Positions 1 to 7,588 of a DNA stretch of 25,738 nt are shown piece after piece; positions within the stretch are counted from its first letter, which is position 1, and each line of letters starts with the position of its first letter. Source of the stretch: Sphingomonas sp. (GTDB lineage Bacteria; Pseudomonadota; Alphaproteobacteria; Sphingomonadales; Sphingomonadaceae). A program made the translations under genes and the position numbers. The notes beneath the pieces were generated by a model. The model was not told the origin of the DNA. It saw nothing but the letters and a program-made list of their open reading frames with translations, and searched no databases. The stretch is taken from contig JAPJRE010000010.1 in assembly GCA_030824725.1 (NCBI GenBank), forward strand, positions 1-25,738. The letters are read 5' to 3'.

Positions 1-58
1 GCGGCAGGATCATCGTGAAGGTCGTGCCTTCGCCCGGCACCGAGTGGATCTCGATTCC
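1..58 (-). pseudogene. Fragment of a histidine kinase ATPase domain (C-terminal end)
   Basis: Read on the minus strand, these bases encode GIEIHSVPGEGTTFTMILP. This matches the G2-box end of a sensor histidine kinase HATPase_c domain (the usual pattern is G..I.v.S.pG.GttF...lP). Only this stretch is present: it runs off the left edge, and upstream in kinase orientation the sequence changes to MATE-transporter code on the opposite strand at about base 58-61. It is therefore a fragment with no start, and its own upstream part is missing. It may be a rearrangement remnant or an assembly chimera at a contig end. The family call rests on one motif. Confidence 0.6.
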
Positions 59-576
59 AGATCGTCTTCTCGATCCACAACGTCACCTTTTCGGTCGCTT
101 TGGGCCTGGGCTCGGCAGCCGGGGTGCGCGTCGGCAACGCGGTGGGCGAGGGCGTGCCGCAGGCCGCCGCCGGGCGCGCGGGCATCGCCGCCGCGCTCGC
201 GGCGCTGGCGACCGGACTGCTCGCGGCGGCGCTGCTGCTCGTACCGATGCTGGTGGTGGGGCAGTTCCCCGCACCAGCCGAGGTCCATGCGCTTGCCGCG
301 ACGATGCTGCTGCTTTGGGCGCCGTTCATCCTGTTCGACGGCGTGCAGGTGGTATTCGTCTATGCGCTGCGCTCGCTGGGCGACCAGGTCGCCGCGGGCA
401 TCAACGGCATCCTCGCCTTCTTCGTGGTGACCGGCGGCATGGGGCTGTTGCTGGTGCAGGCGGGGATGGGCCCGCAGGCGCTCGTGCTGGCGTCGGGGCT
501 TGGCATGGTGGTGGCGGCGCTGCTCGACGGCGGCCGCCTGCTGGTCGTCACCCGTCGAGTTCGCTCGCAAAGCTGA
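58..576 (+). CDS. MATE-family efflux transporter, C-terminal part (5' truncated)
   Basis: The open frame reads QIVFSIHNVTFSVALGLGSA and then AGVRVGNAVGEG. This is the conserved mid-protein segment of NorM-like MATE transporters, which export drugs or metabolites across the inner membrane in exchange for Na+ or H+. About 170 residues remain, with roughly four hydrophobic helices, and end at TGA 574-576. The N-terminal two thirds are absent. The frame stays open back to base 19, but residues before base 58 do not look like MATE, and that DNA reads as histidine kinase on the other strand. The last 29 bases overlap the convergent zinc-ribbon gene. The family is fairly certain; the substrate is unknown. 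Confidence 0.8.
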   Translation, partial: QIVFSIHNVTFSVALGLGSAAGVRVGNAVGEGVPQAAAGRAGIAAALAALATGLLAAALLLVPMLVVGQFPAPAEVHALAATMLLLWAPFILFDGVQVVFVYALRSLGDQVAAGINGILAFFVVTGGMGLLLVQAGMGPQALVLASGLGMVVAALLDGGRLLVVTRRVRSQS

Positions 577-1267
577 GCTGCACCGTCTTGGCGCCGCTCG
601 GCACGTCGACCTTGGCGCCGTTGAAGTCGAAGCTCGCCTGCGGATCGAGCGTTCGCGTCGCCGGCGTGATCCGCCAGCTATAGACTTCTCCCCCCTGCGC
701 ATCGATCAGCCGGATGCGGATGTCCGGCACATGCTGGGGGCTGGCGGTGGGGTTGAGCACCTTGCCCGAGACGATGAACAGCTTGCTGCCGTCCGCCCGC
801 GCCTGCAGCGCGACATTCTTGTCGCTGAAGACGAGCGGGGTGCTCGCGCCGCCGATCGGCAGGCCGAGCTGGACCAGCACCTGCGGCGCCTTCCAGTAGA
901 GCAAGGCGGCACCGCCGAGCAGTACCGATACCAGCGCGACCAGCGCGGCGATCGTCCAGCGCAGGCCGCTGCGCCTGCGCGGCTCGGGGGCGTCGAACGG
1001 ATCATAGTCCGGCTCGGGATCCGGCGCGCGTGCCAGCGTTCGCGGCATGACGACAGCCTCGGGCGCGGCTTCCGGCTCCGCGACCGTGGGCGCGGCGGGC
1101 GCCTCCACGGCGGCAGGCGCGGGCGTCGGCGCCGCCAGCTCCAGCGGCGCGGCCGACTGGAACCAGCTATGCTTGCAGTTCGCGCAGCGGACCGTCCGCC
1201 CGTCCGGCCCGATCGCCGAATCCGGTACTTCGTAGCGCGACCCGCACTGGCTGCACTCCAAGATCAT
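548..1267 (-). CDS. MJ0042-type zinc-ribbon membrane protein (DUF3426-like C-terminus)
   Basis: A protein of 239 residues. It starts with an MJ0042-type zinc ribbon (Cys5, Cys8, Cys28, Cys31; ECSQCGSRYEVPDSAIG then VRCANCKHSWFQ). A Pro/Ala-rich linker of about 60 residues follows, then one transmembrane helix (about 104-126) and a C-terminal domain of about 110 residues resembling DUF3426. The likely arrangement is a cytoplasmic zinc ribbon and a periplasmic C-terminal domain. The ATG at 1267 was chosen because the ribbon begins immediately there; the frame stays open further upstream but that part is low-complexity. It is divergent from ftsE (166-bp gap). The molecular role is unknown; zinc binding is inferred from the four cysteines. 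Confidence 0.85.
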   Translation of the reverse strand: MILECSQCGSRYEVPDSAIGPDGRTVRCANCKHSWFQSAAPLELAAPTPAPAAVEAPAAPTVAEPEAAPEAVVMPRTLARAPDPEPDYDPFDAPEPRRRSGLRWTIAALVALVSVLLGGAALLYWKAPQVLVQLGLPIGGASTPLVFSDKNVALQARADGSKLFIVSGKVLNPTASPQHVPDIRIRLIDAQGGEVYSWRITPATRTLDPQASFDFNGAKVDVPSGAKTVQLSFASELDG

Positions 1268-1433
1268 GCGCAAAACCCCCTGGTACCCGCCCGACACGCA
1301 GCGGATGCGCGAGTCTAGCGGGGGCGATTCGGGCCAGCAAGCGACTTGGGACGGGCGGCGGCTTGAGCCATGTCGGGGGCTGTGCGATGGCGGCCCGTCA
1401 GCACCGCGAACAGGAGGCCGGGCCGCACGGCGC
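1268..1433. promoter_or_regulatory. Divergent intergenic region, zinc-ribbon gene / ftsE
   Basis: These 166 bases lie between two divergent starts, so both promoters should be here or very near. AGGAGG at 1412-1417 lies 16 bases before the ftsE ATG, rather far for a ribosome-binding site. No convincing -35/-10 pair could be picked out by eye. Confidence 0.4.
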
Positions 1434-2135
1434 ATGGGCAACATCGTGCACTTCGAAAATGTCGGCCTGCGCTATGGGACCGGACCGGAAACGCTGTCGG
1501 ACGTGAGCTTCACGCTGGCGGCGGGCGGTTTCTATTTCCTCACCGGCGCGAGCGGCGCCGGCAAGACCTCGCTGCTCAAGCTGCTTTACCTCGCGCAGCG
1601 GCCGACCCGCGGCGCGGTGCGGCTGTTCGGCGAGGATGCGGGCGCCCTGCCACGCGCGCGCCTGCCGGGCCTGCGCCGGCGGATCGGCGTGGTGTTCCAG
1701 GATTTCCGGCTGCTCCCCCAGCTTTCCGCCTATGACAATGTCGCCTTGCCGCTGCGGGTGGCGGGCGCGCGCGAGAGCGAGATCGAGGCGCCGGTGATGG
1801 AGATGCTCGCCTGGGTGGGGCTGAGCGCGCGCGTCACCGCCAAGCCGCCGACGCTGTCGGGCGGCGAGCAGCAGCGCATCGCCATCGCCCGCGCGGTGAT
1901 CGCCCGGCCCGAGATCCTGGTCGCGGACGAGCCGACCGGCAATGTCGATGCCGAGATGGCCGATCGGCTGCTGCACCTGTTCGAAGCGCTCAACCGGTTG
2001 GGCACCACCATCGTCGTCGCCACGCACGACCTGCACCTGATCGGCCGGATTCCGCGCGCGCAGCTGATCCGGGTCGAGAAGGGCAGGATGGTCGATCCCA
2101 GCGGCCTGCTGCGCCGCCCGCCGGGGCGCGCATGA
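1434..2135 (+). CDS. ftsE: Cell division ATP-binding protein FtsE
   Basis: A 233-residue ABC ATPase with Walker A GASGAGKT (38-45), Q-loop VFQDF (87-91), signature LSGGEQQ (141-147), Walker B ILVADEPTGN (161-170) and the switch histidine in ATHDL (196-200). FtsE pairs with FtsX at the inner membrane and, in well-studied bacteria, controls periplasmic peptidoglycan hydrolases during division. The partner identifies it: ftsX follows with a 4-base ATGA overlap, separating it from generic LolD/MacB-type ATPases. The ATG at 1434 fits the usual start of the family; the frame extends upstream without recognisable protein sequence. It heads a four-gene coupled operon with ftsX, a YdcF-like gene and a plsC-like gene. 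Confidence 0.95.
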   Translation: MGNIVHFENVGLRYGTGPETLSDVSFTLAAGGFYFLTGASGAGKTSLLKLLYLAQRPTRGAVRLFGEDAGALPRARLPGLRRRIGVVFQDFRLLPQLSAYDNVALPLRVAGARESEIEAPVMEMLAWVGLSARVTAKPPTLSGGEQQRIAIARAVIARPEILVADEPTGNVDAEMADRLLHLFEALNRLGTTIVVATHDLHLIGRIPRAQLIRVEKGRMVDPSGLLRRPPGRA

Positions 2136-3016
2136 CCGGATTTCGGCGGCGCGCCGCGATCGATCTGCGGCTGCTCGGGCAGGGGCAGCGCAGCTGGGTG
2201 ATGGCAGGGATCATGGCGATCATGCTGTGCCTCACCGTCCTGGCGGGGGCGCTGGGGCTGGGCGTCGCGCGCTCGGCGGGCGGAATCGACCGCCAGCTCG
2301 CCGGCCAGCTGACCGTGCAACTCGTCGAGGCCGATGCCGGCGTGCGCGATGCGCGGGCCGGGGCACTGGTCGCGGCGATCGCCCGGGTGCCGGGCGTCAC
2401 CCGCGTGCGGGCGGTCGATCGCGCCGAGCTTGCGGCGCTGGTCCAGCCCTGGCTGGGGGATGCCGGGCTCGATCCCGATCTGCCGATGCCGGTGCTGATC
2501 GACGTGGCCGCGGGGCCGGGCGCCGCGGCGCAGGTGGCCGCAGCCGCCCGCCGCGTGGCGCCGCAGGCGCGGGTGGAAAGCAGCGCGCGCTGGCTGTCGC
2601 CGGTGCGGGCGCTGCTGGCGACATTGTTCTGGGTGGCGATCGGGCTGGTGCTGGTGATCGCGGCGGCGACTGCGGGCGTGGCGCTGCTCGTCGCGCGCGC
2701 GGGGCTGGACACGCACCGCGATACGATCGAGGTGCTGCACATGCTCGGATCGACCGACCTCCAGGTAGCGCGGCTCCTCCAGCGGCGGATCGCGCGCGAT
2801 ACGCTGCTCGGCGGCGCGATCGGCACGCTGGCGGCGCTGGCGTTGGTCGCCTTGTTCCAGACCAAGCTGGCGCTGACCGGCTCCGAGGTGCTGGGCGGCG
2901 CAACGCTCGCGCCGGTCGACTGGACGCTGCTCCTGCTGCTGCCGATCGGTTTCGCCTTGCTCGCGACGGTGGCGACGCGGCTGACCGTGCTCCACACGCT
3001 GGGGCGCAAGCTGTGA
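2132..3016 (+). CDS. ftsX: Cell division protein FtsX (permease-like subunit)
   Basis: A 294-residue membrane protein with the FtsX layout: a cytoplasmic N-terminus, one transmembrane helix (about 22-46), a periplasmic domain of about 110 residues, then three helices (about 162-190, 226-246 and 265-284). It is the membrane partner of FtsE and does not itself transport. The start ATG overlaps the ftsE stop (ATGA, 2132-2135), showing translational coupling. Sequence conservation in this family is low, so the call rests on topology, length and the adjacent ftsE. The extracytoplasmic domain is the part expected to contact cell-wall hydrolase activators; none is encoded next to it here. Confidence 0.93.
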   Translation: MTGFRRRAAIDLRLLGQGQRSWVMAGIMAIMLCLTVLAGALGLGVARSAGGIDRQLAGQLTVQLVEADAGVRDARAGALVAAIARVPGVTRVRAVDRAELAALVQPWLGDAGLDPDLPMPVLIDVAAGPGAAAQVAAAARRVAPQARVESSARWLSPVRALLATLFWVAIGLVLVIAAATAGVALLVARAGLDTHRDTIEVLHMLGSTDLQVARLLQRRIARDTLLGGAIGTLAALALVALFQTKLALTGSEVLGGATLAPVDWTLLLLLPIGFALLATVATRLTVLHTLGRKL

Positions 3017-3552
3017 TCCGGCGGCTGTTCCTCCTGCTGGTGCTGCTCGCGCTCGCCTGGGCCGCCGGCTTCGCGCTGTTCCTGTTCAGCCTCGGCAAGC
3101 CGCTCGGCGCACATCGCACCGATGCCGTGGTGGTGCTGACCGGCGGACCAGGGCGCATCCAGCGCGGGCTCGATGCGCTGCGCCGCCAGGACGCCGAGCG
3201 GATGCTGGTGAGCGGCGTCAATCCGGACGTGCGCCCGCGCGAGCTTGCGGCGCAATTCCCCGCCGATCGCGGCCTGTTCCGCTGCTGCATCGATCTGGGG
3301 CATGAGGCGGTGGATACCCGCTCCAATGCCGATGAAACCGGCCGCTGGGTGCACGCGCATGGCTATCGCACGATCCGGCTCGTCACCTCCGACTGGCACA
3401 TGGCGCGCGCCAAGCTCGAGCTGCGGCACGTGCTGCAGGGGGTGAGGGTCGTCGGCGACGGCGTGCCGAGCCGCCCCGGCTGGCGGATGCTGCTGCGCGA
3501 ATATCACAAATATCTGGTGCGCCGGGGGGCGCTGCTGCTGGGGGTCGATTGA
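3013..3552 (+). CDS. YdcF-like DUF218 membrane protein
   Basis: A 179-residue protein with one N-terminal transmembrane helix (about 4-24) followed by a DUF218 (YdcF/SanA-type) domain. Typical features are VVVLTGGPGRIQRGL near the start of the domain, DTRSNADETGRW in the middle and VTSDWHMARAKLEL near the end. Members are envelope-associated and linked to peptidoglycan or vancomycin-permeability phenotypes (SanA, ElyC), but the biochemistry is unclear. The chosen start is GTG at 3013, which overlaps the ftsX stop by four bases (GTGA). Longer in-frame readings are shadow of ftsX. The position inside an ftsEX operon fits a cell-envelope role. Confidence 0.87.
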   Translation: MIRRLFLLLVLLALAWAAGFALFLFSLGKPLGAHRTDAVVVLTGGPGRIQRGLDALRRQDAERMLVSGVNPDVRPRELAAQFPADRGLFRCCIDLGHEAVDTRSNADETGRWVHAHGYRTIRLVTSDWHMARAKLELRHVLQGVRVVGDGVPSRPGWRMLLREYHKYLVRRGALLLGVD

Positions 3553-4235
3553 TGGGCGCGGTGCGGACCTGGGTTTTCCGGATCTTCTTCTACGGCATGT
3601 CGGTGGTGATGGTGCTGCTGGTGCCGATTGCCGGGCTGTTCGGCACCCGCGCCCTGCAGGCGCATGCCAATTTCTGGGCCTGGATGCTGCAATGGTCGGT
3701 GCGCAGCATCGTGGGCGCGCGGCTGCGAATCGAAGGCACGGTGCCGGCCGGCCAGCTGCTCTTCGCCGGCAAGCATGAAAGCTATTTCGAGGCGCTGGAA
3801 CTCACCCGCATGCTGGGCAGCCCGGCAACGGTGATGAAGCGCGAACTCGCCAAGATTCCGATTTGGGGCTGGGCGGCGCAGCGCTACGGCACGATCGTCG
3901 TCGATCGCGATGCCAATGCGACGGCGCTGCGGGCGATGATGCGCGCGGCGCAGGCGGCGCGGGCGACCGGCCGCTCGGTGCTGATCTTCCCGGAAGGGAC
4001 GCGGGTGCCGCCGGGCGAGGCGCCGCCGCTCCGCTCGGGCTTTGCCGGACTCTACCGCGCGCTCGACCTGCCGGTGGTGCCGGTGGCGGTGCGCAGCGGC
4101 ACTGTCTGGCCGCGCAAGGGGTTGATGCGCCGCGGCGAGATCGTCTTCCGCTTCGGCGAGCCGATCCCGCCCGGGCTGCCCCGCCGCGAGATCGAGGCGC
4201 GGGTGCATGCGGCGATCAATGTGTTGAACGGGTAA
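3552..4235 (+). CDS. 1-acyl-sn-glycerol-3-phosphate acyltransferase (PlsC-like)
   Basis: A 227-residue lysophospholipid acyltransferase. It has an N-terminal membrane helix (about 8-32), the first catalytic block KHESYFEALE (His75) and the substrate-binding block FPEGTR (146-151). The reaction expected for the family is transfer of an acyl chain to lysophosphatidic acid in phospholipid synthesis at the inner membrane. The usual HX4D motif reads HX4E here (His75/Glu80). The ATG at 3552 shares one base with the preceding stop (TGATG); a TTG at 3549 is the only close alternative. It is the last gene of the ftsEX operon. A related lipid substrate such as an ornithine-lipid precursor cannot be excluded. 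Confidence 0.88.
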   Translation: MGAVRTWVFRIFFYGMSVVMVLLVPIAGLFGTRALQAHANFWAWMLQWSVRSIVGARLRIEGTVPAGQLLFAGKHESYFEALELTRMLGSPATVMKRELAKIPIWGWAAQRYGTIVVDRDANATALRAMMRAAQAARATGRSVLIFPEGTRVPPGEAPPLRSGFAGLYRALDLPVVPVAVRSGTVWPRKGLMRRGEIVFRFGEPIPPGLPRREIEARVHAAINVLNG

Positions 4236-4258
4236 GGCGAGCGGAGGCCTTTTGTTCT

Positions 4259-4352
4259 GTCATCCCGGCGAAAGCCGGGATCCATTGGGGCCTACATCAA
4301 GGCTCCAGCTGGAAGCGAGAGGCGACTGGATCCCGGCTTCCGCCGGGATGAC
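4259..4352. repeat. Palindromic repeat element with 26-bp inverted ends
   Basis: The left arm 4259-4284 (GTCATCCCGGCGAAAGCCGG plus GATCCA) and right arm 4327-4352 are inverted copies matching at 25 of 26 bases. Each arm also contains its own small hairpin (CCCGGC...GCCGGG). This style of dispersed palindrome is common between genes in many proteobacteria. It lies between two convergent operons (plsC-like and crtB) and could fold as a bidirectional transcription stop. No coding sequence is seen in 4236-4398. Confidence 0.85.
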
Positions 4353-4398
4353 GCTTGTGAGGGGCCGCTGCCCTCAAGCGTCTGCCCGTGAGTCAGCT

Positions 4399-5322
4399 TC
4401 AGCGAGGTCGTGTCCAAAGCCCCGCCGGACGCGGCGTCGGGGCGCGACGTTTCGCCTGGCCCCAAGCCTTCACGATAGCGCCGAGCTTCTCGCCGCCCGA
4501 GGTGGTGGTGCGGCTGTCCCAGGCCTGCGGGCCCCGCGCGCGCACCTTGCGGGCGATCCCGCCATAGATGTCGGCCGCCGCCAGCACCGCCCAGGCCGAG
4601 CGGAACGACAGCGCCGCCGCCCCGCCGCGCGCGCTGATCTCATAGCCTTCGGCGCGATCGGCGAGCCGTGTGCCGAGGATCGCAAGCGCATTCCGGTCGG
4701 CCATCGGGTCGGCCGCGGTCAGCCCCACTTCGGCAAGCCAGTCGGCCGGCAAGTAACAGCGCCCTGCTTCGGCATCCTCGCCGATGTCGCGGGCGATGTT
4801 GGCGAGCTGGAAGGCGAGGCCGAGGTCGCAGGCGCGGTCGAGCACCGCCTCGTCATCGGGCGCGACCCCCATCACCACCGCCATCATGCAGCCGACCACG
4901 CCGGCGACATGGTAGCAATAGCGCAGCAGATCGTCCTCGGTCTGCGGGCGCCAGTCCTCGGCGTCGAGCGCGAAGCCTTCGATCAGGTCCCACGCGAAGC
5001 GGTGCGGCATGCCGGTCTCGGCCGCGACGATGCGCAGCGCGTCGAACGCGGCGTCGCCGACCCATTCCCCTGCCAGCGCCGCCGCGGTGCGTTCGCGAAC
5101 CTCCGCCAGTCGGGCCGCGGGGTCGGCGACGCGGGTCATGCCATGACCATGGTCCTGGCCGTCGACAATGTCGTCGCAGCGGCGGCACCAGGCATAGAGC
5201 AGCCAGGCGCGCTCGCGGGTCTCGGGGTCGAACAGCTTGCTCGCGGCGGCGAAGCTGCGCGAGCCGCGGGCAATCGACTCCCCCGCGGTCGCGACGATCG
5301 CATCGCGGCCGGGAAAGCGCAT
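4399..5322 (-). CDS. crtB: Phytoene synthase CrtB
   Basis: A 307-residue squalene/phytoene synthase. It joins two geranylgeranyl diphosphates to give 15-cis-phytoene, the first committed step of C40 carotenoids. Both Mg2+-diphosphate motifs are present: DDIVD (50-54) and ARDIGEDA (177-184). YAWCRRCDD and the CYHVAGVVG segment (136-144) are also typical. The start ATG (5322) shares a base with the stop of the upstream LOG-family gene (TAATG), so translation is likely coupled. With crtY and crtI upstream on the same strand it completes the route from C20 precursor to a cyclised carotenoid. A squalene-type synthase is unlikely given these neighbours. Confidence 0.94.
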   Translation of the reverse strand: MRFPGRDAIVATAGESIARGSRSFAAASKLFDPETRERAWLLYAWCRRCDDIVDGQDHGHGMTRVADPAARLAEVRERTAAALAGEWVGDAAFDALRIVAAETGMPHRFAWDLIEGFALDAEDWRPQTEDDLLRYCYHVAGVVGCMMAVVMGVAPDDEAVLDRACDLGLAFQLANIARDIGEDAEAGRCYLPADWLAEVGLTAADPMADRNALAILGTRLADRAEGYEISARGGAAALSFRSAWAVLAAADIYGGIARKVRARGPQAWDSRTTTSGGEKLGAIVKAWGQAKRRAPTPRPAGLWTRPR

Positions 5323-5903
5323 TACAGCTGTTCGCGGCGCAGCTGCGCGATCGGCACCACCGGCTCAGCCTCGGCCATCTTGGTCAGCAGGCCATCAATG
5401 GTGGAATCGACCAGCAGCAGCCCCTGGTGCTGGGGCCGCACGAAGCCGACCGTCCCCATATGCTCCCAGAACTCGACGAGCTTGTCGTAATAGCCGGCGA
5501 TGTTGAGCAGGCCGATCGGATCGGCGTGGTAGCCGAGCTGCGCCCAGCTCATCGCCTCCCACAATTCGTCCATCGTCCCCGTGCCGCCGGGCAGGTTGAT
5601 GAAGCCGTCGGCCAGTTCGGTGAAGCGCGCCTTGCGCTCGTGCATCGTCTCGCAGACTTCTAGGGCTGTGAGGCCGCGATGCGCGACCTCGGCATTGACC
5701 AGCAGGGTTGGGATCACGCCGATCACCTCGCCGCCGGCCTCGAGCGCCGCATCGGCGACCGCGCCCATCAGGCCCAGCCGGCCGCCGCCATAGACGACGC
5801 CGATGCCGCGCTCGGCGAGCGTGCGCCCAAGGGTGCGGGCGGCTTCGATATAGACCGGATCGGCCGGGCTGGCCGAGCCGCAATAGACGGCGATACGCTT
5901 CAT
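5322..5903 (-). CDS. LOG-family (TIGR00730) nucleotide phosphoribohydrolase-like protein
   Basis: A 193-residue Rossmann-fold protein of the LOG/YgdH family, often mislabelled lysine decarboxylase. Diagnostic features are GGGRLGLMG (39-47), MHERK (87-91) and the phosphoribohydrolase signature PGGTGTMDE (105-113). Characterised members release a free base from a nucleoside 5'-monophosphate, including cytokinin precursors or AMP. The start ATG 5903 has AGGAGC a few bases upstream; the frame extends further upstream only into repeat sequence. It sits between crtI and crtB and overlaps the crtB start by one base. No link to carotenoid chemistry is known to me; the association may be co-expression only. 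Confidence 0.9.
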   Translation of the reverse strand: MKRIAVYCGSASPADPVYIEAARTLGRTLAERGIGVVYGGGRLGLMGAVADAALEAGGEVIGVIPTLLVNAEVAHRGLTALEVCETMHERKARFTELADGFINLPGGTGTMDELWEAMSWAQLGYHADPIGLLNIAGYYDKLVEFWEHMGTVGFVRPQHQGLLLVDSTIDGLLTKMAEAEPVVPIAQLRREQL

Positions 5904-5988
5904 TCTGTGCTCCTGTGGCGGGGCTGATAGCGCGTTTTGGCGGGGAGGGAGAGGAGTTTCGCCAAACTCGGGAGCGGCGTTTCTCACA

Positions 5989-6089
5989 CTTAAGCCCCTC
6001 CCCTTTAAAGGAGGGGGGCAGTGTCTCACCGAGACCAACCTGGAATCCCTCCACCCCCAAACCCCTCCTGCCAGGAGGAGGGGCTTAAG
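5989..6089. repeat. MITE-like palindromic element inside the crt cluster
   Basis: The element is bounded by perfect 13-bp inverted ends, CTTAAGCCCCTCC (5989-6001) and GGAGGGGCTTAAG (6077-6089). Each end carries a second internal hairpin: one around TTTAAA (5995-6018) and CCTCCTgccAGGAGG near 6064-6078. It lies in the 203-bp gap between crtI and the LOG gene, with no coding potential of its own. It looks like a dispersed short repeat that has landed in the operon. It could also weaken or stop transcription into the LOG gene and crtB. Confidence 0.75.
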
Positions 6090-6106
6090 AGGCTCAAGAG
6101 AGCATT

Positions 6107-7588
6107 TTAGGCCCCGATCTCGCCCAGCATCAGCTCCGCCGTGGCCTTGGCACTCCCGACCACGCCGGGAATGCCAGCGCCCGGATGCGTACCCGCGCCC
6201 ACGAAATACAGGTTCGAAATCGCATCGTCGCGATTGTGCACGCGGAACCAGGCGCTCTGCGTCAGGATCGGCTCGAGGCTGAAGCCCGAGCCGTGATGCG
6301 CGGCGAGGTCGTCGCGGAAGTCGGTCGGCGCATAGTGGAACTTGGTGACGATCCGCTCGGCCAGATCGGGGATCAGACGGCGCTGAAGTTCCGCCAGGAT
6401 CCGGGACTCCAGGACCGGCCCCACCTCGTTCCAGTCGGCCGGGAACTTGCCGAGATGCGGCACCGGCGCCAGTGCGTAGAAGGTCGAATGGCCCTCGGGT
6501 GCCATGCTCGGGTCCGAGGCGCTCGGATGGTGGAGGTAGAGCGAGAAGTCCTCGCTCACCACGCCGTTGGTGTAGATGTCGTCAAGCAGGCCCTTATAGC
6601 GCGGCCCGAACAGGATCATGTGGTGCGGGATGTCGGGGAAGGTGCCCCGCAGCCCGAAATGCACGACGAACAGCGAGGGCGAGAAGCGCTTGTTGACGAG
6701 CCGCTCGGCGGTGCGCCGGGCGCTGCGCGAGTTGCGCAGCAGGTCGCGATAGCTGTGGACGATATCGGCGTTGCTCGCCACCGCGTCGACCTCGACCTCG
6801 AAGCCGCTATGCGTGCGCACGCCGACGACGCGGTCGCCCAGCGTCAGGATCTCGTCGACCGGGTCGCCGATCCGCACCGTGCCGCCCAGCCGCTCGAAAT
6901 GGGTGATCATGCCGGCGATCAGCCGGTTGGTGCCGCCCTCGGCCCACCAGACGCCGCCGTCACGTTCCAGCTTGTGGATCAGCGCGTAGATGCTGCTGGT
7001 CGCCATCGGGTTGCCGCCGACGAGCAGGGTGTGGAACGACAGCGCCTCGCGCAGCTTCTCGTTCTTCACGAAGCTGGCGACGACCGAATAGACCGAGCGC
7101 CAGGCCTGGTGCTGCATCAGCGCCGGTGCCGCCTTGAGCATCGACTTGAAGTCGAGGAACGCCTTGGCGCCCAGCTTGACATAACCTTCCTCGTAGACGC
7201 TCGCCGAATAGTCGAGGAACTTGCGATAGCCGGCGATGTCGCTGGCATCGAGCTTGGCGATCTCGCCCGCCAGCACCGCGTCGTCGTTGGTGTAATCGAA
7301 GGTCGTGCCGTCGGGCCAGGAGAGGCGGTAGAAGGGCGTGACCGGCTTGAGCGTCACGTCTTCGGAGATGTCGTGGCCCGAGAGGCGCCACAGCTCCTTC
7401 AGCGCGTCGGGATCGGTGATCACCGTCGGGCCGCCGTCGAAGGTGAAGCCGTCGCGCTCCCAATAATAGGCGCGGCCGCCCGGCTTGTCCCGCGCTTCGA
7501 TCACGGTCGTATCCACCCCCGCGGACTGGAGGCGGATGGCAAGGGCGAGGCCGCCGAACCCGGCGCCGATCACGACAGCGCGGCGCAT
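6107..7588 (-). CDS. crtI: Phytoene desaturase CrtI
   Basis: A 493-residue FAD-dependent carotenoid desaturase that converts phytoene to lycopene through successive desaturations. The N-terminus has the dinucleotide-binding motif VVIGAGFGGLALAIRL (5-20) and GGRAYYW; the substrate region has FDGGPTVITDP. The C-terminal family signature reads NLYFVGAGTHPGAGIPGVVG. Length is normal for bacterial CrtI. The ATG at 7588 overlaps the crtY stop by one base (TGATG), so the pair is translationally coupled. A longer upstream reading in this frame is crtY shadow. The desaturation count (three versus four steps) cannot be told from sequence by eye. Confidence 0.95.
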   Translation of the reverse strand: MRRAVVIGAGFGGLALAIRLQSAGVDTTVIEARDKPGGRAYYWERDGFTFDGGPTVITDPDALKELWRLSGHDISEDVTLKPVTPFYRLSWPDGTTFDYTNDDAVLAGEIAKLDASDIAGYRKFLDYSASVYEEGYVKLGAKAFLDFKSMLKAAPALMQHQAWRSVYSVVASFVKNEKLREALSFHTLLVGGNPMATSSIYALIHKLERDGGVWWAEGGTNRLIAGMITHFERLGGTVRIGDPVDEILTLGDRVVGVRTHSGFEVEVDAVASNADIVHSYRDLLRNSRSARRTAERLVNKRFSPSLFVVHFGLRGTFPDIPHHMILFGPRYKGLLDDIYTNGVVSEDFSLYLHHPSASDPSMAPEGHSTFYALAPVPHLGKFPADWNEVGPVLESRILAELQRRLIPDLAERIVTKFHYAPTDFRDDLAAHHGSGFSLEPILTQSAWFRVHNRDDAISNLYFVGAGTHPGAGIPGVVGSAKATAELMLGEIGA

